Notes: generated by a model from the sequence alone, not told the origin. A stretch of 64,000 bases of DNA from Zeaxanthinibacter sp. PT1 (GCF_028464225.1 NZ_JAQPCN010000003.1:62001-126000), one strand, 5' to 3'; shown: positions 1-8,218, counted from the stretch's first letter. A program made the numbers and translations.

Positions 1-417
1 ACCCCTAAGCTGTTCAGTGAGACTATAGCTATAGCCACTAAGAAGGAAGCGTATTCCTTGTTTTCGGTTGCAGCATCTACATACTGGAACACCCACTTCC
101 TCTTTGGGAAGTCTTCCCGGAGTTGGACTAAAAGGGTAAACAAGCGCTTTACTGACTTGATTCTCCTGAATGCCGTAATCCCTTTAAAGGTAGCTTTTGC
201 TAGCCAGAGGGGGAAGGATATACGAACAGAAATGCTGGCTTTCGCCAGCGAGATCAAAGCCGAGAAGAATGGGCCGATCGAGAAATTCAAAATATTGGGA
301 GTACATCCGGGGCATGCACTACAAAGCCAGGCCTTGTTAGAACTTTATAGTAAATATTGTAGAAAACACCAATGCCTGAGATGCGCAGTGGGGAGGCAAT
401 TATTGAATCAAATATAG
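1..417 (+). CDS. DUF2851 family protein, C-terminal part (cut by window start)
   Basis: The reading frame is open from the first base, so the gene starts outside the window and only about 138 C-terminal residues are visible. They carry the typical end of the DUF2851 family of Bacteroidota: a YWxTHFxFGK motif, then a LxLNAVIPLxxAFA stretch, an AEKNGPIEKFKILG segment, and finally an SQALLELYSKYC...CLRCAVG segment with closely spaced cysteines. The function of the family is unknown. The cysteines near the end could bind metal, but that is inference. The next gene starts 12 bp after the stop, so the two may be co-transcribed. Confidence 0.8.
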   Translation, partial: TPKLFSETIAIATKKEAYSLFSVAASTYWNTHFLFGKSSRSWTKRVNKRFTDLILLNAVIPLKVAFASQRGKDIRTEMLAFASEIKAEKNGPIEKFKILGVHPGHALQSQALLELYSKYCRKHQCLRCAVGRQLLNQI

Positions 418-429
418 TATTTTTGATCC

Positions 430-657
430 ATGAACGTATTCTACCAATTATTGTACTTCTTCCAGAAACGCGGGTATGCCGTTTGTGGTCGGATTGCAGA
501 ACGACTAGGAATCCGGGCGAGGGTCGTGCGCACTTCATTTATCTATCTTACCTTCGTTACATTGGGGTTCGGATTTGCGTTATATCTTTTCCTGGCGTTT
601 TGGTTAAGAATTAAGGACCTGCTGTATACGAAACGAACTTCTGTTTTTGACCTTTAA
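430..657 (+). CDS. PspC domain protein, small inner-membrane protein
   Basis: This 75-residue protein consists essentially of one PspC domain. An N-terminal amphipathic part (residues 1-35, with CGRIAERLGIRARVVR resembling the PspC helix) is followed by a hydrophobic segment (about residues 38-60, rich in F, L, Y). PspC proteins are small membrane proteins linked to the phage-shock envelope stress response in proteobacteria. In Flavobacteriaceae they commonly occur as stand-alone genes, and no PspA or PspB is visible nearby. The stop codon lies 2 bp before the start of the channel gene, so translation of the two is probably coupled. Confidence 0.75.
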   Translation: MNVFYQLLYFFQKRGYAVCGRIAERLGIRARVVRTSFIYLTFVTLGFGFALYLFLAFWLRIKDLLYTKRTSVFDL

Positions 658-659
658 TA

Positions 660-1667
660 ATGATCAGACTTTTCCGTTCTAAAATTTTACTGTCCTTATT
701 CCTGGTCATTACAGTGCTGCTTATTGGGGTGCTGGGTTATAGGTATATCGCAGACTTCACCTGGCTGGATGCCTTGTACATGACGATCATCACCGTCACG
801 ACCGTAGGATTCGCCGAGGTTCAGCCCCTGGATACCGATGCCAAGATCTTTACAATCCTCCTGATCGTGGCCAGTGTCTTTATTATCGCTTTTGCCTTAT
901 CGATTATAACGGAATACCTCCTGAGTAGAAATTCTTTGCAAATTCTAAAGAAAAAGAAAGTGGAAAACATGATCAACAACCTAGACAAACACGTTATTGT
1001 TTGCGGTTACGGGCGCAACGGAATGCAGGCGGTCGAAAGACTCAGGGCTTACAAAAAACCTTTCGTGGTTATAGAAAAGGATCGGGAGGTGATTGAAAAA
1101 TTTGAAGAGGAACTTCTTTTTATTGAAGGAGATGCCAACGAGGACGAAACCCTGAAGGATGCAGGGGTGCACCGGGCGCAGTACCTCATTACAGCATTAC
1201 CCGATGATGCTGCTAACCTTTTCGTGGTGTTATCCGCTCGCCAGCTCAATAAATCACTCTTTATTATCAGCAGGGCCTCGCACATTAATACACAGAAGAA
1301 ACTTTTGCTGGCCGGTGCTGACAAGGTGATCATGCCCGACAAAATAGGAGGGGATCATATGGCATCCCTGGTGGTTATCCCTGATCTGATCACTTTTATG
1401 GACCAATTATCCATAGAAGGTGAACACACCACTAACCTGGAGGAAGTTGCTATAGAGGATTTTGAAAGCGAGCTGAATTGCAGCTCACTTCGCGACCTGG
1501 ATCTTCGTAGGAAAACCGGTTGCACAATCATAGGGTACATCACTCCTGATGGAGATTATATTATTAACCCCGAGGCAGACCTTCAGCTGCAGCCCAAAAG
1601 TAAAGTTATCGTCCTCGGTAGGCCGGAACAGATACGTAAACTGAACCAAATGTTCAATATCACTTAA
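660..1667 (+). CDS. Potassium channel family protein with RCK (TrkA-N/TrkA-C) regulatory domain
   Basis: A 335-residue protein with the two-TM channel plus cytoplasmic RCK architecture of MthK-type potassium channels. TM1 is at about residues 9-28, a pore helix and selectivity filter at 36-53, TM2 at about 62-85. A Rossmann-fold TrkA-N domain begins at residue 110 with the nucleotide-binding motif GYGRNG, and a TrkA-C domain occupies about 245-335. The filter reads TVGFAE rather than the usual TVGYG or TVGFG, so the second filter glycine is alanine. This may alter selectivity or conductance. The gene follows the PspC gene by 2 bp, forming a probable two-gene membrane unit. Confidence 0.85.
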   Translation: MIRLFRSKILLSLFLVITVLLIGVLGYRYIADFTWLDALYMTIITVTTVGFAEVQPLDTDAKIFTILLIVASVFIIAFALSIITEYLLSRNSLQILKKKKVENMINNLDKHVIVCGYGRNGMQAVERLRAYKKPFVVIEKDREVIEKFEEELLFIEGDANEDETLKDAGVHRAQYLITALPDDAANLFVVLSARQLNKSLFIISRASHINTQKKLLLAGADKVIMPDKIGGDHMASLVVIPDLITFMDQLSIEGEHTTNLEEVAIEDFESELNCSSLRDLDLRRKTGCTIIGYITPDGDYIINPEADLQLQPKSKVIVLGRPEQIRKLNQMFNIT

Positions 1668-1755
1668 GTTCTTTAGGAAATTATATTTTTTTTGAACCAA
1701 TTATTTTAGGATATTGTGCGCCATTATTGCGCTTATCCAACTAAATACGACATAC

Positions 1756-3831
1756 ATGAAATATTGCCTGACTATTCTGTCATTCCTGTTCACATTTGCG
1801 GCTCAGTCGCAAGAACTAGAGGTTAACGCCAAGAAGTCCAACCCTTCCAATACCCTGAATGACGGGGTGGTTACACTCGATGTTACAGGAGGAACTCCAC
1901 CCTACACCTATAAGTGGAGTAACCAGGAGACTCCACTTGATTCTCCCAAGGCAACAGGCCTGATTGAAGGTATAGAATATACCGTAACTGTTACCGACGC
2001 TGCAGGTAATTCGGTTACCAAAGAATACCAGGTAGAACCGGACGCCATTACGGAAGTCTTTAATGGAATAATGACACCGGCCGTTAACGGTCTTGGATCT
2101 GTACTGTTCTGGGATCCTTTCGCTGCCATCGGTATCTACGACCCGGTAGCTTACGCAGATGTTAAACTTATCCCGATCCCGGGTTGGAGTTCTGACGTAC
2201 AGAACAAGTATATCCTTAAGAGATGGTTGAAGCCGGAGAATTCCCCGGTAAAAAAGGGAGATGAGATTGCGGTGATTTCCATGAACGACGGGCCGGATGA
2301 AACCATTGTTTCTCCTGTGGACGGATCCTTAAAATACCTTGTAGAGGGTGGAGGGGTAATCTATAATTCGGATAACCCGGAACATATTATTGAACAAGGT
2401 GCTCATTACCTGGCCGAGATAGAATACGCTCAGCCGGTCGCTCATACCCATCCAAACGGGGACCCGGTGACCAAAGATATTCCCTTTATCGTGATCTGGC
2501 TGGTTCTAGGAGCCGCTTTCTTCACGTTCCGTATGGGGTTCATCAATATACGAGGGTTTAAGCATTCTATTGACCTGGCTCGTGGAAAATATGACGATCC
2601 TAATGCCCCGGGGCAGGTGACCCATTTCCAGGCCCTGGCTACTGCAGTTTCAGGAACTGTCGGACTGGGTAATATCGCAGGTGTGGCGGTAGCAGTATCC
2701 CTTGGAGGTGCCGGTGCAACATTCTGGATGATTGTTTGTGGTCTCTTGGGAATGTCTTCCAAGTTTGTAGAATGTACACTTGGTGTAAAATACAGGGATA
2801 TACTTCCTGACGGTAGGGTTTTTGGGGGGCCAATGAATTACCTTCGCTATGGCCTAGAGAAACGGAACATGGGAGGATTTGGTAAGGTGCTTGCCGGGGT
2901 ATTTGCTGTTCTTGCGGTGGGAGCCTCGTTCGGAGGTGGAAACATGTTCCAGGCCAACCAATCTTTTGAACAGCTGGCCAGCCAGTTTCCTGTTCTGGAG
3001 GGTAATGGATTTTGGTTTGGTATAGCTACAGCCATCCTCGTAGGTGTAGTAATTATCGGTGGAATTAAAAGTATTGCTAAAGTAACCGGTAGGGTTGTGC
3101 CGATTATGGCTTCTGTGTATGTCTTGGCGGCCCTGGCAGTAATCGTTGTTAATATTGAAAATATTGCTCCTGCATTTTCTGCGATCGTAGAAGGAGCGTT
3201 TAATCCAAGTGCTCTGAAAGGTGGAGTGATAGGTGTGCTGGTCGTCGGTTTCCAGAGGGCTGCTTTCTCTAATGAAGCGGGTGTTGGTTCTGCGGCTATC
3301 GCACACAGTACTGCAAAAACCAATAATCCTCCTTCTGAAGGGTTTGTTGCTCTTTTAGAGCCCTTCATCGATACCGTCGTGGTTTGTACACTTACTGCAC
3401 TGGTATTGATCTTTACAGGGATGCACGAGGTAGAAGGGATGGCAGGTGCACAATTGACCTCTGATGCTTTTGGTAGTGTGATCTCCTGGTTCCCGTATGT
3501 ACTGGGTGTTGCAGTTTTCCTTTTCGCATTCTCTACCATGATCTCCTGGTCTTATTACGGGATGAGAGCCTGGACATACCTGTTTGGTAAGAGCCAGAAA
3601 TCAGAGATGATCTATAAGATGTTCTTCCTCATATTTGTAGTAATAGGTGCTTCCATTAGTCTTGGAGCTGTGCTCGACTTCTCTGATATGATGATCCTCG
3701 CCATGTCTTTCCCTAATATTATAGGACTGTATATCATGTCTGGTGAAGTTAAGGGAGACCTGAAGGAATACCTGAAGAAATTAAAGGCTAATACTTTATT
3801 TAAATCTCAGAAAAAAGGTAAGGCCGCGTAA
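1756..3831 (+). CDS. Alanine/glycine:cation symporter (AGCS) with N-terminal SprB-like and lipoyl-like periplasmic domains
   Basis: I chose the ATG at 1756 because it begins a clear signal peptide ([19 protein letters not shown]); an upstream TTG at 1714 is also in frame. The 691-residue product has a periplasmic N-terminus. Residues about 20-90 look like a SprB/PKD-type beta repeat ([13 protein letters not shown]). About 100-225 resemble a biotinyl/lipoyl-like barrel ([12 protein letters not shown]...[13 protein letters not shown]). From about residue 235 the sodium:alanine symporter family fold starts, with [18 protein letters not shown] and [12 protein letters not shown] motifs and around ten hydrophobic segments. 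It probably imports small neutral amino acids with Na+. The extracytoplasmic head is unusual for AGCS proteins, and its role is unknown. Confidence 0.85.
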   Translation: MKYCLTILSFLFTFAAQSQELEVNAKKSNPSNTLNDGVVTLDVTGGTPPYTYKWSNQETPLDSPKATGLIEGIEYTVTVTDAAGNSVTKEYQVEPDAITEVFNGIMTPAVNGLGSVLFWDPFAAIGIYDPVAYADVKLIPIPGWSSDVQNKYILKRWLKPENSPVKKGDEIAVISMNDGPDETIVSPVDGSLKYLVEGGGVIYNSDNPEHIIEQGAHYLAEIEYAQPVAHTHPNGDPVTKDIPFIVIWLVLGAAFFTFRMGFINIRGFKHSIDLARGKYDDPNAPGQVTHFQALATAVSGTVGLGNIAGVAVAVSLGGAGATFWMIVCGLLGMSSKFVECTLGVKYRDILPDGRVFGGPMNYLRYGLEKRNMGGFGKVLAGVFAVLAVGASFGGGNMFQANQSFEQLASQFPVLEGNGFWFGIATAILVGVVIIGGIKSIAKVTGRVVPIMASVYVLAALAVIVVNIENIAPAFSAIVEGAFNPSALKGGVIGVLVVGFQRAAFSNEAGVGSAAIAHSTAKTNNPPSEGFVALLEPFIDTVVVCTLTALVLIFTGMHEVEGMAGAQLTSDAFGSVISWFPYVLGVAVFLFAFSTMISWSYYGMRAWTYLFGKSQKSEMIYKMFFLIFVVIGASISLGAVLDFSDMMILAMSFPNIIGLYIMSGEVKGDLKEYLKKLKANTLFKSQKKGKAA

Positions 3832-3842
3832 AACCGGAAACA

Positions 3843-4703
3843 GTGAAAAATAAGAAACCCCACCTGGTTCTCTCAAAAAGGGAACGGAGTGGGGTTTTCT
3901 TTTTGCTCCTCTTTGTTCTCATAGTCCAGGGTGTAAAATGGTGGATAATCCCCTTGGCATCAACGAAGTCTGACTCCTTTATTCTGGACGAGGTTTTACA
4001 GGCCCGGCATGACTCGATCGTTGCCAGTCGTGCTGCCTTGAAAAATAAGATTTACCCCTTTAATCCTAATTACCTGGATGATGCAAGGGGATACAGGCTT
4101 GGACTCAGCGCGGAACAATTAGACAGATTGTACGCCTACCGGGAGAAGGGCTATTATGTGAATTCCGCTGCAGAATTTGCGAAGATTACCGGCATACCCG
4201 ATACACTACTGGAGAACTTAAGCCCCTATTTTAGCTTTCCACACCGAGGAACTGATAAGTCGACTAAGCCCGAATCCTCTATCATTTCCTCCCCCCGGAA
4301 GGTTATACCTCGTGATATCAATACTGCAACTGCCTCAGATCTGCAGGAGGTCAGGGGAATAGGTCCTGTATTATCTTCCCGGGTGATCAGGTTCAGGGAT
4401 GCCTTGGGTGGATTCCTGGTAGATGAGCAGCTCTACGATGTGTACGGCCTGGACTCGGCTACGGTACTGCTGCTCCTGGAGCGATACCGTATATCAGAAG
4501 TTCCGGATCTGGTCAGAATAAACCTGAATACGGCTAGCGTTGAGGAATTAGCTTCCCTGGTTTATATTCCATATGGGTTGGCATGGAAGATCGTGCGGTA
4601 CAGGGAAAGTGTCGGAGAAATCCGATCCTTGGACGAATTAACTCAATTTGAAGACTTTCCGTCTGATAAAATCGACAGAATTGGGTTATATTTGTTCCTC
4701 TAA
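3843..4703 (+). CDS. Helix-hairpin-helix (ComEA-like) protein
   Basis: A 286-residue protein starting at a GTG codon 11 bp after the symporter stop. A single hydrophobic segment (about residues 19-35) follows a positively charged N-terminus, so the protein is probably membrane-anchored with an exported or periplasmic body. Three HhH units follow. A first degenerate one is at about 75-125 (LSAEQLDRLYAYREKGYYVNS). A ComEA-like pair has DINTATASDLQEVRGIGPVL near 158 and INLNTASVEELASLVYIPYG near 226. ComEA proteins bind DNA during uptake, but this protein is longer than ComEA and belongs to a flavobacterial variant whose role is not established. DNA binding is inferred from the HhH motifs only. 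Confidence 0.75.
   Translation: MKNKKPHLVLSKRERSGVFFLLLFVLIVQGVKWWIIPLASTKSDSFILDEVLQARHDSIVASRAALKNKIYPFNPNYLDDARGYRLGLSAEQLDRLYAYREKGYYVNSAAEFAKITGIPDTLLENLSPYFSFPHRGTDKSTKPESSIISSPRKVIPRDINTATASDLQEVRGIGPVLSSRVIRFRDALGGFLVDEQLYDVYGLDSATVLLLLERYRISEVPDLVRINLNTASVEELASLVYIPYGLAWKIVRYRESVGEIRSLDELTQFEDFPSDKIDRIGLYLFL
4687..4694 (+). promoter_or_regulatory. -7 box of probable acyl-CoA dehydrogenase promoter
   Basis: TATATTTG matches the Bacteroidota -7 consensus TAnnTTTG exactly, 21 bp before the ATG at 4716 and inside the end of the HhH gene. No convincing -33 TTG is seen at the right distance. Confidence 0.4.
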
Positions 4704-4715
4704 AAAATTGCATAA

Positions 4716-5882
4716 ATGGATACGATACAAAGTGATATAGCCCTAGGCTTCGATTATTCGGAAACGCAGAAAATGGTGGCGGAATCGGCACGTGAATTTG
4801 CAGAGACCGAGATCAGGCCTCACGTGATGGAATGGGATGAAGCCCAGACCTTCCCGCTAGAGCTATTTAAAAAAGCAGGTCAAATGGGATTTATGGGGAT
4901 ATTGGTCCCTGTAGAATTAGGAGGTTCCGGACTTGGCTACCACGAGTATATTGCCATTATTGAAGAGATATCCAAAGTGGATCCCTCTATTGGACTTTCC
5001 GTCGCTGCGCATAATTCGCTTTGTACCAACCATATTCTCTCTTTTGGTAACGACGAGCAAAAACAGAAGTGGATTCCCAAGTTAGCAAGCGGTGAATGGC
5101 TGGGAGCATGGGGATTGACCGAACACAATACCGGGTCTGACGCCGGTGGAATGAACACCACCGCTGTGAAAGATGGAGATGAATGGGTACTTAATGGTGC
5201 CAAGAATTTTATTACCCATGGGAAGAGCGGAGACGTTGCAGTGGTAATTGTCCGTACCGGGGAAAAAGGAGACAGTCATGGGATGACTGCTTTTGTGGTG
5301 GAAAAAGGAACCAAGGGTTTCAGCAGTGGAAAGAAAGAAGATAAATTGGGAATGCGTGCCAGCGAGACGGCCGAATTGGTTTTTGATAATTGCAGGCTTC
5401 CGGATGCCAATAGGCTGGGACCTGTGGGTGATGGATTCATTCAGTCCATGAAAATCCTGGACGGTGGGCGTATCTCTATTGGTGCTTTATCCTTAGGTAT
5501 AGCCAAAGGCGCTTACGAAGCAGCCCTGAAGTACTCTAAAGAACGAGTACAGTTCGGGAAGCCGATAAGTGCTTTCCAGGGTATCTCCTTCAAGCTTGCC
5601 GATATGGCCACCGAGATCGAAGCTTCAGAACTGTTATTACATAAATCTGCCTTTTTAAAGAACCAGGGCAGGAAAGTTACCAAGCTGAGTGCCATGGCTA
5701 AAATGTATTCTTCCGAAGTTTGTGTCAAAGTCGCCAACGAGGCGGTACAAATCCACGGCGGGTATGGCTATACCAAGGACTACCCGGTAGAGAAGTTTTA
5801 CAGGGATTCCAAACTGTGTACAATCGGTGAGGGAACCACGGAAATACAGAAAGTAGTAATCGCAAAGAATATTCTCCAATAA
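4716..5882 (+). CDS. Acyl-CoA dehydrogenase
   Basis: A 388-residue flavoprotein of normal length for short-chain acyl-CoA dehydrogenases. The N-terminal helical domain (1-120), the beta domain (120-235, with the [12 protein letters not shown] substrate/FAD segment) and the C-terminal helical domain are all present. Family signatures include [48 protein letters not shown] and, near the C-terminus, IGEGTTEIQ, whose first glutamate is in the position of the catalytic base. It catalyses alpha,beta-dehydrogenation of an acyl-CoA in fatty-acid or branched-chain amino-acid breakdown and passes electrons to ETF. The exact chain-length preference cannot be read from the sequence. Confidence 0.9.
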   Translation: MDTIQSDIALGFDYSETQKMVAESAREFAETEIRPHVMEWDEAQTFPLELFKKAGQMGFMGILVPVELGGSGLGYHEYIAIIEEISKVDPSIGLSVAAHNSLCTNHILSFGNDEQKQKWIPKLASGEWLGAWGLTEHNTGSDAGGMNTTAVKDGDEWVLNGAKNFITHGKSGDVAVVIVRTGEKGDSHGMTAFVVEKGTKGFSSGKKEDKLGMRASETAELVFDNCRLPDANRLGPVGDGFIQSMKILDGGRISIGALSLGIAKGAYEAALKYSKERVQFGKPISAFQGISFKLADMATEIEASELLLHKSAFLKNQGRKVTKLSAMAKMYSSEVCVKVANEAVQIHGGYGYTKDYPVEKFYRDSKLCTIGEGTTEIQKVVIAKNILQ

Positions 5883-5908
5883 ATTAGGCGTATTCTAATA
5901 ATTACTTT

Positions 5909-5916
5909 TATATTTG
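5909..5916 (+). promoter_or_regulatory. -7 promoter box of rpsU
   Basis: TATATTTG, a perfect TAnnTTTG box, lies 37 bp before the rpsU start, giving a leader of about 30 nt that contains the strong Shine-Dalgarno site. Confidence 0.55.
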
Positions 5917-5936
5917 CACTCCCAAAATCACTAAAG

Positions 5937-5944
5937 AAAGGAGG
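5937..5944 (+). promoter_or_regulatory. Strong Shine-Dalgarno sequence of rpsU
   Basis: AAAGGAGG sits 9 nt before the rpsU ATG and is complementary to the 3' end of 16S rRNA. Other genes in the window have A-rich leaders without such a site. In Bacteroidota the anti-Shine-Dalgarno is sequestered on the ribosome by proteins including bS21, and rpsU with a strong Shine-Dalgarno has been proposed to be autoregulated by bS21-deficient ribosomes. Confidence 0.85.
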
Positions 5945-5953
5945 TTGTAGCCA

Positions 5954-6148
5954 ATGTTAATTATACCAGTAAAAGAAGGAGAAAACATCGATAGAGCTTT
6001 AAAGCGCTTTAAACGTAAGTTTGACAGAACCGGCACTATGCGCCAGTTACGCAAGCGTCAGCAGTTTACAAAACCTTCCGTAGAACGCAGACAGCAAATT
6101 CAGAAAGCCCAGTACATCCAAGGCCTTAGGGACGAAGAGGAAGTATAA
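5954..6148 (+). CDS. rpsU: 30S ribosomal protein bS21
   Basis: A 64-residue, highly basic protein with the bS21 signature at the N-terminus (MLIIPVKEGENIDRALKRFK, then RKFDRTGTMRQLRKR). It binds the 30S platform near the 3' end of 16S rRNA. The length is normal for Bacteroidota. It is a single-gene transcription unit, with its own -7 box at 5909, a strong Shine-Dalgarno at 5937 and an intrinsic terminator just after the stop. In Flavobacterium bS21 helps occlude the anti-Shine-Dalgarno, so the strong ribosome-binding site here fits feedback control by the product. Confidence 0.95.
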   Translation: MLIIPVKEGENIDRALKRFKRKFDRTGTMRQLRKRQQFTKPSVERRQQIQKAQYIQGLRDEEEV

Positions 6149-6174
6149 GCATTCTATCTGAACTATAAAGTTAT

Positions 6175-6202
6175 ATCCCGCCTTATTGGCGGGATTTTTT
6201 TT
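6175..6202 (+). terminator. Rho-independent terminator after rpsU
   Basis: ATCCCGCC and GGCGGGAT form a perfect 8-bp stem around a 5-nt loop, followed by a run of eight T. Confidence 0.9.
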
Positions 6203-6233
6203 GTCCTTACACCAACAGGCTTTTGTAACTTTG
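6200..6233 (+). promoter_or_regulatory. Promoter of the XerC-type gene, probably giving a leaderless mRNA
   Basis: TTTG at 6200-6203 and TAACTTTG at 6226-6233 match the Bacteroidota -33 and -7 elements with 22 bp between them. The ATG lies only 4 bp after the -7 box, where transcription would be expected to begin. Confidence 0.5.
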
Positions 6234-6237
6234 GGGT

Positions 6238-7134
6238 ATGGCCATTGCTGCATTTACATCTTACCTGCTCCTGGAGAAGAATTATTCTCCCCACACTGTA
6301 AAAGCTTACGAGTCTGATCTGCAGGCATTTTCTGCATTCTGCAGCGAGGAATACGAAATAATGGCCATAGAAGAAGTTTCATACGCTATCATCAGGAGCT
6401 GGATCATCAGCCTATCGGAGAAGGGGCTCAACAACCGCAGTATCAACCGTAAGATCGCTTCTCTCAAGGCCTATTATAAATTTTTACAGAAAATTGGAGA
6501 ATTACAGCTTAACCCCCTGGCCAAACACAGGGCTTTGCAAACAGAGACCAAGGTAGAAATTCCCTTTTCAGATGAGGAGATGGATATGGAGCGATTGTGG
6601 GCCGTGATGCCGGATGAGATGGATTTTGAAGGAATCCGCGATCGACTGATGATCGAATTCCTGTATGCTACTGGGATGAGGCGGGCAGAATTGATCGGTC
6701 TGAGGATGCAGGACCTGGACCTGGTTTCCGGAACGGTTAAAGTACTAGGGAAACGCAATAAGGAGCGGGTGATTCCTTTAGGAGCTGTCAGCACTGAGCT
6801 GTTAGACAGTTATTTATCGGCGAGAGGCGAACTGCTCGAGGCGAGGACGGAAGAACATTTTTTTTTGACTTCGGCCGGTAACAAAGTATATGAATCGCTT
6901 GTCTATAGAATTATAAATAGGTATTTTAGTAAGGTCTCTTCTAAACTTAAAAAGAGTCCGCATATCCTCAGGCATACCTTCGCTACACACCTCCTCAACA
7001 GGGGGGCTGATTTAAATTCGGTGAAGGAACTCTTGGGACATTCAAGTTTGGCTTCTACGCAAGTGTATACCCACAATAGTATAGCCGAACTGAAAAAGGT
7101 ACACAGCGCATCTCACCCGAGGAGCAAAAAGTAG
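6238..7134 (+). CDS. xerC: Tyrosine recombinase, XerC/XerD type
   Basis: A 298-residue tyrosine recombinase of the length typical for the Xer proteins. The N-terminal SAM-like core-binding domain (about 1-90, YSPHTVKAYESDLQAF) is followed by the catalytic domain. Active-site residues are visible: Arg in TGMRRAEL, Lys in VLGKRNKER, HxxR in HILRHTFATHLL, His in LLGHSSLASTQVYTH, and the nucleophilic Tyr in the same motif. It resolves chromosome dimers at dif together with its partner. The housekeeping context (rpsU before, hibernation factor and tRNAs after) argues against a phage integrase. Whether it is the XerC or the XerD paralogue cannot be settled from this window alone. Confidence 0.85.
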   Translation: MAIAAFTSYLLLEKNYSPHTVKAYESDLQAFSAFCSEEYEIMAIEEVSYAIIRSWIISLSEKGLNNRSINRKIASLKAYYKFLQKIGELQLNPLAKHRALQTETKVEIPFSDEEMDMERLWAVMPDEMDFEGIRDRLMIEFLYATGMRRAELIGLRMQDLDLVSGTVKVLGKRNKERVIPLGAVSTELLDSYLSARGELLEARTEEHFFLTSAGNKVYESLVYRIINRYFSKVSSKLKKSPHILRHTFATHLLNRGADLNSVKELLGHSSLASTQVYTHNSIAELKKVHSASHPRSKK

Positions 7135-7175
7135 TACAGAGTTCTTTACTTTATTAACCTTCAAAATTTGTACGT

Positions 7176-7493
7176 ATGAAAGTGAGTACACAATCTGTGA
7201 ATTTTAACGCCGATGGTAAGCTTATCGAGTTCATTCAAAAACGACTGGATAAATTAGATCTTTTCTATGATAAGGTTATCAATTCTGATGTGTATTTAAA
7301 GCTGGATAATACCAGCAGTAAACAGAACAAAATAGCTGAGATTAAGGTACATATCCCAAAGGACCGTTTCGTGGTCAAGAAACAATGTAAAACATTTGAG
7401 GAAGCCGTTGATTCTGCCTGCAGTTCGCTGGAGAGGAAGCTGGTGAAAAAGAAGGATAAGAAGAGACCTCAATCTTCATTAAAATTTTTATGA
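7176..7493 (+). CDS. hpf: Ribosome hibernation-promoting factor, HPF/RaiA family (short form)
   Basis: A 105-residue protein with the HPF/YfiA fold pattern beta-alpha-beta-beta-beta-alpha: MKVSTQSVNFNADGKLIEFI, a basic helix, AEIKVHIPKDRFVVKKQCKTFEEAVDSA, and a lysine-rich C-terminus (LVKKKDKKRPQ). It binds the 30S decoding centre and blocks or protects idle ribosomes in stationary phase. It lacks the C-terminal dimerisation domain of long HPF. It lies 41 bp after xerC and just before the tRNA/tuf block. A TTTG at 7167-7170 ends 5 bp before the ATG, so a near-leaderless transcript is possible, although the -7 box is imperfect. Confidence 0.85.
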   Translation: MKVSTQSVNFNADGKLIEFIQKRLDKLDLFYDKVINSDVYLKLDNTSSKQNKIAEIKVHIPKDRFVVKKQCKTFEEAVDSACSSLERKLVKKKDKKRPQSSLKFL

Positions 7494-7499
7494 AATTGT

Positions 7500-7529
7500 T
7501 TTGAATAAACAAATATTTATCTACATTTG
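7500..7529 (+). promoter_or_regulatory. Promoter of the tRNA-tuf block
   Basis: TTTG at 7500-7503 and TACATTTG at 7522-7529, spaced 18 bp, match the -33/-7 elements of the primary sigma factor of Bacteroidota. It lies 51 bp before the first tRNA. Confidence 0.6.
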
Positions 7530-7580
7530 CAGTCCGTTAGAAATAGCGGACTTTTTTATGCGTCACAGAGGCCTGTATAA

Positions 7581-7654
7581 GCCGATGTAGCTCAGCTGGC
7601 TAGAGCAGCTGATTTGTAATCAGCAGGTCGTGGGTTCGAGTCCCTCCATCGGCT
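7581..7654 (+). tRNA. tRNA-Thr (anticodon TGT)
   Basis: A 74-nt cloverleaf with acceptor GCCGATG pairing with CATCGGC, D-arm AGCTC...GAGC, anticodon stem GCTGA/TCAGC with loop TTTGTAA, T-loop TTCGAGT and discriminator T. The 3' CCA is not encoded. Confidence 0.95.
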
Positions 7655-7676
7655 CATAAGTTCATAAAAATAAGGA

Positions 7677-7759
7677 GGGGAGATACTCAAGCGGCCAACG
7701 AGGACAGACTGTAAATCTGTTGGTTTTTACCTTCGCAGGTTCGAATCCTGCTCTCCCCA
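7677..7759 (+). tRNA. tRNA-Tyr (anticodon GTA)
   Basis: An 83-nt class II tRNA with acceptor GGGGAGA/TCTCCCC, anticodon stem ACAGA/TCTGT with loop CTGTAAA, a long variable arm, T-arm GCAGG-TTCGAAT-CCTGC and discriminator A. Confidence 0.95.
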
Positions 7760-7763
7760 CAAA

Positions 7764-7854
7764 AATTTTCCGAGAACGCCGGGATTTGAGTACCGGCGGG
7801 AAAATTAGGAAACCCGGATTGGGCCGGGTTCCAGGAAGTCCTAAAAAAACTTCC
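7764..7854 (+). other. Hairpin-rich spacer between tRNA-Tyr and tRNA-Gly
   Basis: Three inverted repeats follow each other. The first pairs AATTTTCC (7764-7771) with GGAAAATT (7799-7806) around an inner GCCGG/CCGGC stem. The second pairs AACCCGG with CCGGGTT (7811-7830). The third pairs GGAAGT with ACTTCC (7834-7854). They may be processing or stability structures in the tRNA precursor; no gene is seen here. Confidence 0.5.
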
Positions 7855-7880
7855 GGGATTGAAATATTGATTGGATTATT

Positions 7881-7953
7881 GCGGGAGTAGCTCAGTTGGT
7901 AGAGCGTCAGCCTTCCAAGCTGAATGTCGCCGGTTCGAACCCGGTCTCCCGCT
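7881..7953 (+). tRNA. tRNA-Gly (anticodon TCC)
   Basis: A 73-nt cloverleaf with acceptor GCGGGAG/CTCCCGC, anticodon stem TCAGC/GCTGA with loop CTTCCAA, T-loop TTCGAAC and discriminator T. Confidence 0.95.
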
Positions 7954-8037
7954 CAAAACTTTGAGTTAGCGTTTGCTATTCCGGTTCAGGTTTATATGCC
8001 CCCGGGCGCTATAACGTACAACCTTGGAACTCAACAA

Positions 8038-8109
8038 GCCGACGTAGCTCAGGGGTAGAGCGTTTCCTTGGTAAGGAAGAGGTCACGGGTTCAATTCCCG
8101 TCGTTGGCT
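8038..8109 (+). tRNA. tRNA-Thr (anticodon GGT)
   Basis: A 72-nt cloverleaf beginning GCCGACG, with anticodon loop TTGGTAA, T-loop TTCAATT and discriminator T. The acceptor closes with CGTTGGC, including one G-T pair. It is the last tRNA before tuf. Confidence 0.93.
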
Positions 8110-8153
8110 CTATAGTTTGATGAAATGCTGAATTCATTGACGAGAGTGTAATC

Positions 8154-8183
8154 TTGTCTACGGCTCATTTATCGCATACATTG
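8154..8183 (+). promoter_or_regulatory. Possible tuf promoter
   Basis: TTG at 8154-8156 and TACATTG at 8177-8183, spaced 20 bp, resemble the -33/-7 pair, 35 bp before the tuf ATG. The -7 box has one T fewer than the consensus. tuf could equally be read from the tRNA promoter. Confidence 0.35.
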
Positions 8184-8218
8184 TACACTAATATAAACTA
8201 AGAATAAATTTTTTTAAA

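Noticed and set aside
2847-3539. 230-codon open frame opposite the AGCS symporter
   Set aside because: It is antisense to a clear family member and its product has no recognisable domain.
6238-7134. Tyrosine recombinase as the integrase of a mobile element
   Set aside because: Length and motifs are of the housekeeping Xer type, neighbours are rpsU and hpf, and no attachment repeats or phage genes are near.
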